64,000 nucleotides of DNA from Nocardia arizonensis (lineage in GTDB: Bacteria > Actinomycetota > Actinomycetes > Mycobacteriales > Mycobacteriaceae): assembly GCF_001310275.1 (NCBI RefSeq), contig NZ_LGYZ01000121.1:62001-126000 (forward strand), given 5' to 3'. The position numbers and the translations under genes are program-made. Position 1 is the stretch's first letter; the number at the start of each line of letters is the position of its first letter. Below, in pieces: positions 1 to 7,893 of the stretch. A model generated the notes under the pieces. That model searched no databases. It was given only the letters and a program-made list of their open reading frames with translations, and was not told the DNA's origin.

Positions 1-1146
1 CGGATTGAAGATGCCCATGCCGAGGCCGATCAGCACCATGCCGGGAATCAGCGCGGTCCAGCTGGAGCCGACGTCGACGAGCAGGACGGCGGCCAGACCC
101 GCCGCGATCAACAGCTGTGAGGCGCCGACCAGCGCGGCGGGGGGCAGTTTGACGACCAGACTGCCCGCGACGGCCGCGGCGACGAACAGCAGCAGGGTCA
201 GCGGCAGGAAGCGCACGCCGCTGGCGAAGGCCGAATAGCCGAGCAGGTTCTGCACATAGGAGATCAGCAGGAACAGCGCGGGCATCACCGAAAGCGCGCA
301 CAGCGCGGTCACGATCGACAGACCGTTGAAGGTGCGGCTGCGGAACAGGCTCAGGTCGAACATCGCCCGGCCGGGACGGGTGATCTGGAGGGCGGCGAAC
401 ACCGCGAGCAGCAATACCGCGAGAACGAAGCAGCCGATGATGCGCGCACTGCCCCAGCCGTCCTGCTGTCCGCGCATGAAGCCGAGGACGAGCAGGAACA
501 GGCCGCCGGAGAAGGTCAGCATGCCGGGCCAGTCCAGCGGCGGCGGTGTGTCGCTGCGGGATTCGCGCATCTTCAGGTAGCCGATGACCAGCGCGACGAC
601 GGTCACCGGAATGTTGACCAGGAAGATCCAGCGCCAGCCCCAGCTCTGGGTGAGCCCGCCGCCGATGAGCGGGCCGAAGGCGATGGCGAGACCGGCGACG
701 CCACCGAAGACGCCGAAGGCCATACCCCGGTCCTTGCCGCGGAATTCATTGCCGAGCAGGGCCGGTCCGACGGCGAACAGGATGGCGCCGCCGAGGCCCT
801 GGACGAATCGCGCCACGATGAGCGTGATGTCGTTCTGGGCCAGTCCGCAGGCCAGCGAGGACAGGACGAAGATCACCAGACCGGCGTCGAAGACCTTCTT
901 GCGCCCCAGCCGGTCGGCCAGCGAACCCGCCGCCAGCAGCACGGCGGCCAGTCCGAGCGCGTACGCGTCCAGGATCCATTGCAGCGAGGAGAAGGACGAA
1001 TCGAACGCGGCGCGGATATCGGGCAGCGCGACGTTGACGACGGTGAGGTCGAGCATCAACATGAAGGTGGCGAGCGCGACGACCACGAGCGTCCACATGG
1101 GACTGTCGGATCGTTGCGGTGGCGCGTCGAAGCGGTTGGTTGCCAT
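1..1146 (-). CDS. MFS multidrug exporter, DHA2 (EmrB/QacA) type, 3' end cut off
   Basis: The gene reads leftward from ATG at 1146 and runs off the window, giving about 382 codons of an expected 450–520. The N-terminus is hydrophobic and carries the DHA2 pattern: a first helix with the LDLTVVNVALP signature, then a GSLADRLGRKKVF loop A motif, and later WRWIFLVNIPV after helix 5. At least ten membrane segments are visible, consistent with a 14-helix proton antiporter exporting drugs or lipophilic metabolites from the cytoplasm. It starts 40 bp after the P-loop gene on the same strand, so both are probably one unit, divergent from a TetR gene that is the likely repressor. The family is clear; the substrate is not visible. 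Confidence 0.9.
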   Translation of the reverse strand, partial: MATNRFDAPPQRSDSPMWTLVVVALATFMLMLDLTVVNVALPDIRAAFDSSFSSLQWILDAYALGLAAVLLAAGSLADRLGRKKVFDAGLVIFVLSSLACGLAQNDITLIVARFVQGLGGAILFAVGPALLGNEFRGKDRGMAFGVFGGVAGLAIAFGPLIGGGLTQSWGWRWIFLVNIPVTVVALVIGYLKMRESRSDTPPPLDWPGMLTFSGGLFLLVLGFMRGQQDGWGSARIIGCFVLAVLLLAVFAALQITRPGRAMFDLSLFRSRTFNGLSIVTALCALSVMPALFLLISYVQNLLGYSAFASGVRFLPLTLLLFVAAAVAGSLVVKLPPAALVGASQLLIAAGLAAVLLVDVGSSWTALIPGMVLIGLGMGIFNP

Positions 1147-1186
1147 GGGGGAGCGGGTCCTTCGGTCTGTGTCGGTGGCGGGTTTC

Positions 1187-1810
1187 CTACGCGGCGTGCA
1201 ACGCTGCGGTGACCGCGTCGGTGACCGGCATCAGCAGCGGCAGCTGAAACATTCCGGCCACACTGGTGACGATGTCTTCGATACTTCCCGCGGTGACCAC
1301 ATACGGCAGCGCCGAATCGTGTATGGCGTCGCGTAGGAGTTGGTCGGTGGTGATGCGGAAGGTGTCGACGTCGTCGTCGGTGTTGTCCTGGTCGAGGCGG
1401 AGATGGACGAATCCGTGATAGGTGCTGCGGGCCCGGCGGTTCACGATATCGGCGAGTGCGCCGAGAAACCGCTGTTCGAACACCCGATACGGTAGATCAC
1501 GCGGATTGCGGATCCAATGCGAGAGTCGTCTGGTGCGGCGCAGCGCCTCGGCCGCCGCCCATTCGTGCAGTACCGAACCGTCGGAAATGAAGCCGGTCAG
1601 ACGGGATTCGGTGTCTATGCGCTGTTCGAAGGCCCGGACCGGAGCCTCGACGGTGTATGCCAGCCTGCGCTCGCCGGTGGGCGCGGCCAGGTGATTCGAG
1701 ATCGTGGCGTAGTCGAGTCCGGTGACCAATGATAACGCCGTGCACACGGTGGTCTTACCCGTTCGCGGCGCGCCGGTGATCGCCAATCGCAGCGCGGGTG
1801 TGTCCTTCAT
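1187..1810 (-). CDS. P-loop ATPase/kinase-like protein (AAA_28-like)
   Basis: This is a 207-residue protein if started at ATG 1810; the frame stays open further upstream, but that part would overlap the divergent TetR gene and is not protein-like. A Walker A motif (GAPRTGKT, residues 13–20) sits at the very N-terminus, and the length fits small NadR/Ttd14-like nucleoside or lipid kinases (AAA_28). No clear substrate motif is seen. It lies just upstream of the MFS exporter on the same strand and divergent from TetR, so it may be co-regulated with export. An ATP- or GTP-dependent kinase role is inferred from the fold only. Confidence 0.65.
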   Translation of the reverse strand: MKDTPALRLAITGAPRTGKTTVCTALSLVTGLDYATISNHLAAPTGERRLAYTVEAPVRAFEQRIDTESRLTGFISDGSVLHEWAAAEALRRTRRLSHWIRNPRDLPYRVFEQRFLGALADIVNRRARSTYHGFVHLRLDQDNTDDDVDTFRITTDQLLRDAIHDSALPYVVTAGSIEDIVTSVAGMFQLPLLMPVTDAVTAALHAA

Positions 1811-1931
1811 CGCGATCCTTGCATCGAGGGTGCTCGTATGCACCGAATCGGCCAGGAGCCAAACGAATTCGAGCTTCGCAACCGGCCGTGAGCTGATGGA
1901 AAATCTAGTAATCGGGTGATAACTTGTCAAT

Positions 1932-2594
1932 ATGGCCAGACTCAGCGCCGCCGAGCGCCGGGAGATGATTCTCGAGGCGGCGGCGCGTGCGTTTTCGCGC
2001 GGTGGATACGCGGGGACCAGCACGGATCTGGTCGCGCTCGAGGCGGGGGTGTCCCAGCCGTACGTCGTGCGGATGTTCGGCAGCAAAGCCGAACTCTTCC
2101 ATGAGGTTTTCGACCGGGCCGCCGATACGCTGCTGCGCGCCTTCGGCGAGGTCCTCGACGATCCGCGGGCGAACGCGTCGCCGGGGGTCTGGGTGCGACT
2201 CGGGGCGGTCTACGAACAGCTGGTCGACGATCGCGAGGTATTGGTGGTCCTGCTGCAAGGCTTCAGCGCCGCCGCCGGACATCACCAGATTGCTGCCGCC
2301 GCAAGGCGATTCGTCGCCGAGTTGTACGCGATGCTGGTGCGCGGAACCGGGTGCTCGCCCGCGCGGGCCCGGGAATTCATCGCGCGTGGCATGCTGTTGA
2401 ACGCGCTGCTCGCGATGAATGCCCCCGGGCACGTCGCCGACGATCCGGCCCTCGCCGCGCTCGCGGACTGCGCGCTCGAGGACGATTGTGGTTTCGACGA
2501 TGCGCATGACGACCCGAATCTGTTGCGCTATCCCGTTATTCGGGAAGCTGATGGGCCAGCAGGCAGGAGCCGGTCAGACCTTGGAACTCCTTGA
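1932..2594 (+). CDS. TetR/AcrR family transcriptional regulator
   Basis: The 220-residue protein has a typical TetR N-terminal helix-turn-helix: residues about 10–55, with the pattern AARAFSRGGYAGTSTDLVA and the recognition helix GVSQPYVVRMFGSKAELF. The remaining 160 residues are the variable all-helical ligand-binding domain. It is divergent from the P-loop/MFS unit across a 121-bp AT-richer gap (1811–1931), the usual arrangement for a repressor of a drug exporter and of itself. Its 3' end overlaps the convergent AvrD gene by 59 bp. A role as receptor for a signal made by the neighbouring AvrD/KAS III pair is possible but not supported by sequence. Confidence 0.9.
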   Translation: MARLSAAERREMILEAAARAFSRGGYAGTSTDLVALEAGVSQPYVVRMFGSKAELFHEVFDRAADTLLRAFGEVLDDPRANASPGVWVRLGAVYEQLVDDREVLVVLLQGFSAAAGHHQIAAAARRFVAELYAMLVRGTGCSPARAREFIARGMLLNALLAMNAPGHVADDPALAALADCALEDDCGFDDAHDDPNLLRYPVIREADGPAGRSRSDLGTP

Positions 2595-3525
2595 TCAGTA
2601 GATCGGCGCTGCGCCATCGCTTACCGCCGCGATCGATCACCGGCGCCCGGCGCACCTCGACGGTGCCGTCGAAGACCTCGGAGGTGGGCCTGCGCGGGCT
2701 GTCGGTGCAGAATTCCAATTTGCGCATCCACAGGGTGTTGCTGCTCGCGCGATCCAGGGAATCCATCTGGTAGAGCAGGATCTGGGACAACTGCGCGGCG
2801 CCGACGATCACATCGATCGGGGAGACCGAATTCCAGTACGCGGATTCCGCGCCGACGTATCCGCCTTCCACGCCGACACTGATCTCGTGCCTGCCGGTGA
2901 TTCTGGTCGCGTCGTCGTCGATGACGATATCCGTGGCGGTGAGCGTGTGGTCCTTGACGCCGTCGAGGAAATAGTGCGGTCCCCGCCCGTGCACATCGCG
3001 CAGGGCGCCGACATTGTCGAATCCGGGAAGGTCGAGCGCGCCGGTGCCTGCCGGGTGCGCCATTGTCAGCGTGCCGGTCAGGTTGCCGACCCGGAACGCG
3101 AAGGTCGTCTCACATTCCTCGTCCTCGGACTCCGTCGTACCGGTGATCGTGGCGGTGACCGGAATATTGTCCAGATCCACGTGCGGATTCGTGCCGGAGC
3201 GGACCGAGGCGTGCCGCACCCAGATGCGCGCGGCCTCGGCGGGCCGCAGGTCGCGGGCGTGGGAGATCGCCGCGTCACAGAGTGAGGTAGCCAACACGAT
3301 CGTGTCGACGCTGCTGACATGCGGTACGAGTTCGCTGTGTTCCTTGCGAGACCACGCCGCGGGATAACTGAGACTGGCCATCCCGGTGTGCTTGGCGCCG
3401 GGTCGGGTGGATCGGGCGATACGGATCGAGTTCAGGTCCGGACAGACCTTCTTGTAGCCCTCACCGAAATAACGATCGGAACGGGGTCCGAGGGGCTCGT
3501 CATAGCTGGAAAACAAAGTGGCCAT
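2536..3525 (-). CDS. AvrD family protein (syringolide-synthase-like)
   Basis: The 329-residue protein matches my recollection of the AvrD family (P. syringae AvrD is about 311 residues). The start has the DEPLGPRSDRYFGEGYKK pattern, followed by a SYPAAWSRK block, a PHVSSVDTIVLATSLC block and an IWVRHASVRSGTNP block. In Pseudomonas AvrD is required for syringolides, glycolipid-like elicitors formed from a 3-oxoacyl chain and a C5 sugar. ATG 3525 is chosen; an in-frame TTG at 3534 is an alternative. The gene lies about 34 bp downstream of a FabH-like ketoacyl synthase III on the same strand, which could supply the 3-oxoacyl substrate. Neither the enzymatic activity nor the product is shown here. 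Family assignment is from memory. Confidence 0.72.
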   Translation of the reverse strand: MATLFSSYDEPLGPRSDRYFGEGYKKVCPDLNSIRIARSTRPGAKHTGMASLSYPAAWSRKEHSELVPHVSSVDTIVLATSLCDAAISHARDLRPAEAARIWVRHASVRSGTNPHVDLDNIPVTATITGTTESEDEECETTFAFRVGNLTGTLTMAHPAGTGALDLPGFDNVGALRDVHGRGPHYFLDGVKDHTLTATDIVIDDDATRITGRHEISVGVEGGYVGAESAYWNSVSPIDVIVGAAQLSQILLYQMDSLDRASSNTLWMRKLEFCTDSPRRPTSEVFDGTVEVRRAPVIDRGGKRWRSADLLIKEFQGLTGSCLLAHQLPE

Positions 3526-3559
3526 CGCGCACAACTTTCAAGGAGCGGTAAATAACCGA

Positions 3560-4558
3560 TCAGGCGACCTTCGGTAGGTCGAAGACCTGTCCGGCGTATG
3601 AGAGGCCTGCCCCGAACGACACTTGTAATGCCAATTGTCCGGGTTTTGCGCGACCTGATTTCACCAGATCGTCGATGGCCAGTGGAAGTGCCGCCGCGGA
3701 GGTGTTCCCGGCATGCCGGACATCGTCCGCGACGACAACGGATTCATTGTTCCAGCCGAGTTTGCGAGCGACGCCGTCGATGATTCGGAGATTGGCCTGA
3801 TGCGGCACGAATACCTCCACATCGGTCAAGGGAATACCGGCCGCCGCGGCAATCTCGGAAACTATTTTGGGGACCGTCGTGGTCGCCCAGCGGAATACTT
3901 CGGTGCCCTCCATGTGGATAACCGGCAATCCGACGCGCGTCGGCGCCTCGCACAGTTCCTCCCACGGGGTCTGCTGCCGGATGAGCCGGGCATTGCCGCC
4001 GTCGCTGCCCCAGACGGTCTTGCGGATACCGCCCGCCTCGGCGGTACGGGTGATCAGGGCGGCGCCCGCGCCGTCGCCGAAGATGGGAGCCACCGCGCGC
4101 TCGGTCATGTCGAGGAATTGACTGAGCTTCTCGGAGCCGATGACCAGCACCGTGTCCGCCTGATCGGCATTGACGAGCGCGGTTGCCTGGCCGATGCCGT
4201 GCGCGTAGCCGGAGCATCCGGCGCTGAGGTCGAATGCGGCGGGCCGGTCACAGCCGAGTGCCGCGGCGACGGTGGGGGCGGCGGCCGGAGTCTGATCGGT
4301 ATAGGTGGATGTCGCGAGGATGACGGCATCGACGTTGCGGGCGGGCGTTTTCGCCGCGGCCAGTGCGGATTCCGCGGCGGCGATCGCCATCGAAATCACG
4401 GTTTCATGGGAATCCGCGAATCGCCTCTCGGAAATTCCGGTTCGGGTTAATATCCATTCTTCGTCGACCCCCAGGTCGGAGATCAATTCGGAATTGGAAA
4501 CAATTCGATCGGGCCGGTAGGTTCCGATCGTCGACATTCCGGCAAATAATGCCGTCAT
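3560..4558 (-). CDS. Beta-ketoacyl-ACP synthase III family protein (FabH-like)
   Basis: The 332-residue protein has normal KAS III length and all three active-site residues: Cys115 in SAGCSGYAHG, His253 in VPHQANLR and Asn285 in RHAGNTSAA. These residues perform decarboxylative Claisen condensation of an acyl-CoA with malonyl-ACP. ATG 4558 is preceded by a G-rich GGGGGTGG ribosome site; GTG 4567 is an alternative. It is the first gene of a two-gene unit with the AvrD-family gene and lies far from any FAS-II gene. That suggests a dedicated role in a small specialised lipid pathway rather than housekeeping fatty-acid synthesis. A housekeeping or branched-chain FabH is the alternative. Confidence 0.9.
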   Translation of the reverse strand: MTALFAGMSTIGTYRPDRIVSNSELISDLGVDEEWILTRTGISERRFADSHETVISMAIAAAESALAAAKTPARNVDAVILATSTYTDQTPAAAPTVAAALGCDRPAAFDLSAGCSGYAHGIGQATALVNADQADTVLVIGSEKLSQFLDMTERAVAPIFGDGAGAALITRTAEAGGIRKTVWGSDGGNARLIRQQTPWEELCEAPTRVGLPVIHMEGTEVFRWATTTVPKIVSEIAAAAGIPLTDVEVFVPHQANLRIIDGVARKLGWNNESVVVADDVRHAGNTSAAALPLAIDDLVKSGRAKPGQLALQVSFGAGLSYAGQVFDLPKVA

Positions 4559-4934
4559 TTTTACCACCCCCGAGAGGTGAAATCAGTCATTTATGTATGA
4601 ATCAATGTATCACTGCCATTCATTTCTCGAATCAGATCACATGGCTATAACGCCTGTATAACAAGGGACTGTGACGAAGGTCACGTTTTTTGATGCGGTA
4701 TTGACATTGCACGTCTTCAGCGACCTGAAGTGGCTGGTAGCAAGCGATTGCCAATCGATAGCCGAACATTCGGTTGGCCGAGATGACGCGGGTATGTCCC
4801 GGGAATGAACACCGCTTTTAAAAGGAAAGTTTTCCGCGAATTCGCGCCATCGCAACCCTTGTCATCGATAGCTCGACATTGGCTACCGGAGGGTACGGGC
4901 GTTGTCGGCAACTCGCGGGTGTCCGTATATGACA
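4559..4934. promoter_or_regulatory. Gene-free leader upstream of KAS III–AvrD unit
   Basis: This stretch has no protein-like frame and is clearly more AT-rich than its surroundings between about 4570 and 4720. It contains a CRP-like palindrome (4670–4685), a perfect CCGAA-CA-TTCGG palindrome (4762–4773), and two loosely related copies of a segment beginning TCGATAGC, at about 4756 and 4865. The leftward KAS III–AvrD unit must be transcribed from here. Which element acts as operator cannot be decided by reading. Confidence 0.5.
4670..4685. promoter_or_regulatory. CRP/GlxR-like binding site
   Basis: TGTGACGAAGGTCACG matches the actinobacterial cAMP-receptor (Crp/GlxR) consensus TGTGAN6TCACA at all but the last base. 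It lies about 110 bp upstream of the KAS III start, in a position suitable for activation of the leftward KAS III–AvrD unit. The match is seen; binding is inferred. Confidence 0.45.
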
Positions 4935-4975
4935 AACGGCGCGAGCCGGGGTGAGGTACCCCGGCTCGCGCCGTT
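4935..4975 (-). terminator. Strong hairpin terminator after rpsR2
   Basis: A perfect 17-bp inverted repeat (arms 4935–4951 and 4959–4975, loop TGAGGTA) begins 30 bp beyond the rpsR2 stop codon. It has no obvious T-run, which is common for actinobacterial terminators. It isolates rpsR2 from the KAS III leader. Confidence 0.8.
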
Positions 4976-5004
4976 CGGGATCGAGGGGTTGCGCGGTTGG
5001 CTGG

Positions 5005-5259
5005 TTACCGGCTGGTAAAGGGGAGCAGGGCCATCTCGCGCGCGTTCTTCACCGCTACCGCGACCTGACGCTGCTGCTGCGGGGTGAGCCCCGTCACCCG
5101 GCGGCTGCGAATCTTGCCGCGATCGGAGATGAAGGTGCGCAGCAGGTTCACGTCTTTGTAGTCGACCTTCTCGATCCCCGCGGCGATCAGTGGGTTCTTC
5201 TTCGGGCGACGGGCCTGTTCGGCGCGGACCTTCTTCGACGGTGCTCGCTTGACTGCCAT
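5005..5259 (-). CDS. rpsR2: 30S ribosomal protein S18, cysteine-free paralogue
   Basis: The 84-residue protein carries the S18 core (KVDYKDVNLLRTFISDRGKI, then RRVTGLTPQQQRQVAVAVKNAREMALLP). It lacks the zinc-binding cysteines of the primary form, matching the alternative S18-2 type (Rv2055c in M. tuberculosis) that substitutes under zinc limitation. ATG 5259 follows a good AGAAGGA ribosome site; reading further upstream would enter the decayed rpsN2. A strong terminator follows. In M. tuberculosis this gene sits in a Zur-controlled set with rpmB2, rpmG and rpsN2. Here only rpsR2 is intact, and no convincing Zur box was seen. Confidence 0.93.
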   Translation of the reverse strand: MAVKRAPSKKVRAEQARRPKKNPLIAAGIEKVDYKDVNLLRTFISDRGKIRSRRVTGLTPQQQRQVAVAVKNAREMALLPFTSR

Positions 5260-5290
5260 ATAAGCAATTCCTTCTGCCGGATCGGTAGGT

Positions 5291-5600
5291 CTACCAGCTC
5301 GACTTGTGCACACCGGGTAGTTCACCTCGGTGGGCCATCTCGCGCACGCGCACACGCGAGAGCCCGGACTTCCTGATGAGGTGGCCGCGCGGACATCCGT
5401 CCGTGGCGTCCCGGTTGCGCAATCCTACCGGACCGGCATCTCACGGCAGTCGTCGCAGTGCTGTGCGTGCGGTCGCCGCCGAGGCTGTCGCCGCGGGGTC
5501 GCGGAACACTCCGCAACCGCGCGCGCCGGTCACCCGCCTCGGCCGTGATTCGACCCAGGCACTCGGCCCGGGGCGGGAATTCGCATCGGGGTGTCGGTGG
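5291..5600 (-). pseudogene. rpsN2: Decayed rpsN2 (30S ribosomal protein S14, zinc-independent form)
   Basis: Reading leftward to the stop at 5291–5293, the C-terminal part of S14 is clear: LRNRDATDG, PRGHL, then GLSRVRVREMAHRGELPG and HKSSW. An in-frame TGA at 5441–5443 replaces the arginine of the conserved PRDASP block. Farther upstream the similarity (ITAEAGDRRARLRSV, like the S14 IVARYAERRAELK region) continues only in another frame, and no start-like ATG with an MAKKSK-type N-terminus remains. Other changes (Arg to Cys before PRGHL, an inserted Ile after it) also suggest loss of selection. It lies 31 bp upstream of intact rpsR2, the ancestral order. The upstream limit is approximate. Confidence 0.78.
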
Positions 5601-5678
5601 CTCGGGCGTGTCACGGTTGATCTCTATGGCAATCAAACAGTTACCAGCATGGCGTGATTCATATGGGGCTATTCTGAA

Positions 5679-5701
5679 GTTACCGCTTGCGTGCCGGTAA
5701 C
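5679..5701. repeat. Inverted repeat, possible operator
   Basis: GTTACCG and CGGTAAC form perfect 7-bp arms around a 9-bp spacer in the gap between the rpsN2 remnant and the coiled-coil gene. A further half-like GTTACCAGC lies at 5640–5648. It may be a regulator site; no assignment is possible. Confidence 0.35.
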
Positions 5702-5802
5702 TGCCGAACCGAATACATACTGCGAGTTTGATTTTGCGGTCCGGAAAAGTCTTCGGGAAGTGATGAAATCGATCTCACACGCCGGTACCCTCATGCGAGA
5801 GG

Positions 5803-5832
5803 GCGGGTTCTCCCGGTTCCGGGAGAACCCGC
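5803..5832. terminator. Hairpin terminator after coiled-coil gene
   Basis: Perfect 14-bp arms (5803–5816 and 5819–5832) lie about 90 bp beyond the stop of the leftward coiled-coil gene at 5924. The region 5637–5923 otherwise shows no gene. Confidence 0.7.
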
Positions 5833-5923
5833 TCATCGCCAAAGTCTCGGTCGTTCGGGCCGAAATATCCGCCGAATACGGTGTCCGCGGGCACATTCGA
5901 GCGTAGACAACGGCGATCCGCGC

Positions 5924-6364
5924 CTACCGCTCCTTCGCTCGATCGGTGAGGGAATCCGCCCGGCCCGCACTCGGCGCGCCGGGGTCGGCTTGGCCGAGTC
6001 CCGGAAGTTCCGGCAGTAGCGCTTCCAGTCGATTCCATTGCGCGCCAAGGAAATCCGCAGGACCTTCGATCAGCGACAGCGGCCACGGCAGGCGGCGCTC
6101 TTCCAGCCTGCGCACCTCGTTCGCGAGGTCGGCCGTGGTGACCTCCAATTCGCTGATCTCCGTGCGCAATTCACCCACCTGGGCGCGCAGTGCCGCGGCC
6201 TGGTCCTCCAGCTCCTCGATGCGCCGCAGTGCGGCGGCGACACCCTCGACGAGAGTGCGATCATGGCCGTCGGCGCCCGCGCCGAGTTGCGGCCAGCCCG
6301 TGAGACCGGGACCGCGCAATTGGACCTGGATATCGCGCAGCACTGCCTCTTGCTCCGGCGTCAC
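5924..6364 (-). CDS. Hypothetical coiled-coil protein downstream of conservon
   Basis: The 146-residue protein is not a recognised family. Residues about 35–90 form a heptad-rich coiled coil (AALRRIEELEDQAAALRAQV, then ELRTEISELEVTTADLANEV), followed by a Pro/Gly-rich tail with a short PWPLSLIEGPADFLG segment. There is no signal peptide or membrane helix. GTG 6364 is backed by a strong GGGAGGAG ribosome site 6 bp away. It follows the conservon and MHYT-like genes on the same strand, but a strong hairpin at 6442–6468 separates it from them, so it may have its own transcript. A scaffold or dimerising accessory role is only a guess. Confidence 0.7.
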   Translation of the reverse strand: MTPEQEAVLRDIQVQLRGPGLTGWPQLGAGADGHDRTLVEGVAAALRRIEELEDQAAALRAQVGELRTEISELEVTTADLANEVRRLEERRLPWPLSLIEGPADFLGAQWNRLEALLPELPGLGQADPGAPSAGRADSLTDRAKER

Positions 6365-6441
6365 GTCCGGCTCCTCCCGTACGGCATCACATCGGCGGGC
6401 GCCCGCGTCACGTACCGGACCGCCGGTCGCCCAGCATAATT

Positions 6442-6468
6442 CGAGCCGCGGCGAATCGCCGCGGCTCG
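6442..6468. terminator. Hairpin terminator after MHYT-like gene
   Basis: A near-perfect palindrome with 13-bp arms (6442–6454 and 6456–6468) begins 7 bp beyond the leftward stop codon at 6476. It probably ends the conservon–MHYT transcript. Confidence 0.7.
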
Positions 6469-6475
6469 CGTCGGA

Positions 6476-7249
6476 TCAGCTCAGCAATCCCGCTTCGGGT
6501 GTTCGCGCGGCGGGAGGGATGGTCGCCACGCCGCGCCGATCCGGGGCGATCAGGACCGCGGTGATCGGCACCGCCAGCGAGAGCATGCCCACGACGAACA
6601 TCGGAACCAGGAAGGTGAACAGGTCCTCGCCGTCGGGCACCGAGATCCGGGAATCCACACGGATATCGATCCCCGCCAACCACAGGTAGTGCGCGCCGAT
6701 GACGGCCAGTCCGAACACCAGCGCGCCGCCCGCCAGCGCGGACAGCGGCCACGCGTGCAGGACGAACCACAGCGTGATGAGCGACAGGCAGGTCAGCAGG
6801 GCGATCGACCCGATGATCGGCGCCCACTTCAGCTCCACCGAGCCGCGGACCTGGATGGCGTCCATGCCGACGTACATCGTCAGCGCCAATCCCGCCGACA
6901 TCGCGAGCGCGCTGCCGATCAGCCTGGGCCACTGCAACCGGTCGCCGAGGAAGATCAGACCGGCGAAGATCGCGAGCCCGGCCAGCACCGCCGCGCCGAG
7001 CAGACGCGTGATGTCGTAGCGGAACACCGCGCCGCCGGGACCGTTGACGCCGAGCATCGAGACGAATATGGCCAACCAGACGCCGACCGCGCCGATCGAC
7101 ACCGCCGCCGCGGTCAGCCACACCGTGCGGAAGCGGGCGGTGACGGACTTCTTCGACTGCCTGATGCACGTGAACCCGACCAGCGCGCCCGCGGCCGCGA
7201 CAAGCACCGAAAGACCGAGCACCCAGTAGCCCATTGCGAAATAGCTCAC
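6476..7249 (-). CDS. MHYT-like multi-pass membrane sensor protein
   Basis: The 257-residue protein has seven hydrophobic segments and no soluble domain. Motifs such as ALTMYVGMDAI and IGAHYLWLAG resemble the MHYT repeat (usually MHYTGM near the membrane face), which is thought to bind a metal or sense small diatomic ligands. Here the histidine/tyrosine pattern is partly degenerate. GTG 7249 (MSYFAMGYW) is chosen because the upstream frame is antisense-like. It lies 14 bp downstream of the conservon GTPase gene on the same strand, so it is probably co-transcribed and may feed a membrane signal into that GTPase module. The MHYT call is by motif similarity and is moderate. Confidence 0.7.
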   Translation of the reverse strand: MSYFAMGYWVLGLSVLVAAAGALVGFTCIRQSKKSVTARFRTVWLTAAAVSIGAVGVWLAIFVSMLGVNGPGGAVFRYDITRLLGAAVLAGLAIFAGLIFLGDRLQWPRLIGSALAMSAGLALTMYVGMDAIQVRGSVELKWAPIIGSIALLTCLSLITLWFVLHAWPLSALAGGALVFGLAVIGAHYLWLAGIDIRVDSRISVPDGEDLFTFLVPMFVVGMLSLAVPITAVLIAPDRRGVATIPPAARTPEAGLLS

Positions 7250-7263
7250 GCGTGGTTCCTCTA

Positions 7264-7893
7264 CTACCCCTGGCCGACGGGCTGTTCGCGTTGCAGCTCG
7301 GCGAGGCGCTGAATGGCGTATTCGGTGACCGCGGCGAGCGATTGACGCACCTCCATCGCATTGCGCGCGTCGATGTCGACGATCGGCACGCCGGAGCGCA
7401 CCGACAGCGCCTCGCGCAGTTCGCCGACCGGAAAGCGCGGAGCGTCGGGGAAACGGTTGACCGCCACCAGGAACGGCAGGCCGCGGGCCTCGAAGAAGTC
7501 GACCGCGGCGAAGCTGTCCTCGATGCGACGGGTGTCGACCAGCACCACCGCGCCGATGGCGCCCCGGATCAGGTCGTCCCACATGAACCAGAATCGGCGC
7601 TGGCCCGGTGTGCCGAACAGGTACAGCACCAGGTTGCCCGGCAGCACGATGCGGCCGAAATCCATGGCGACGGTGGTGGTCTGCTTACCCGGTGTGGCCG
7701 CGAGATCATCGATGCCGTCGGAGAAGCCGGTCACCATCGCCTCGGTGCGCAGCGGGACGATTTCGGAAACCGCGCCGACGAAGGTCGTCTTGCCCGCGCC
7801 GAAACCGCCTGCGACAACGATTTTCGTCGAGGCGGTGCGGTTGTCCATCGGGGCCGAGCCGTACGGCTGGGCGTTATAGGGCGCGGAGTCCAC
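7264..7893 (-). CDS. Conservon small GTPase (CvnD-type, ATP/GTP-binding protein)
   Basis: The 209-residue Ras-like GTPase has Walker A GGFGAGKTT at residues 29–37, a TPGKQTTTVAMDFG switch I block, FGTPGQ as switch II (DxxG replaced by GTPGQ) and NRFPD in place of NKxD. These are typical CvnD features. In Streptomyces, CvnD works with a sensor kinase and roadblock protein in a heterotrimeric G-protein-like complex at the membrane, affecting development and secondary metabolism. It overlaps the DUF742 gene by 20 bp and is the fourth gene of a full conservon, so translational coupling is likely. Confidence 0.95.
   Translation of the reverse strand: MDSAPYNAQPYGSAPMDNRTASTKIVVAGGFGAGKTTFVGAVSEIVPLRTEAMVTGFSDGIDDLAATPGKQTTTVAMDFGRIVLPGNLVLYLFGTPGQRRFWFMWDDLIRGAIGAVVLVDTRRIEDSFAAVDFFEARGLPFLVAVNRFPDAPRFPVGELREALSVRSGVPIVDIDARNAMEVRQSLAAVTEYAIQRLAELQREQPVGQG

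Noticed and set aside
1932..2594. TetR gene as a gamma-butyrolactone (ArpA-type) receptor
   Set aside because: Its sequence does not show ArpA-like features, and its divergent partner is an MFS exporter, the usual drug-repressor layout.
5322..5636. 104-codon reverse frame over the rpsN2 region as a separate gene
   Set aside because: Only its central part recalls S14 and in a different frame from the clear S14 C-terminus; explained as pseudogene decay.
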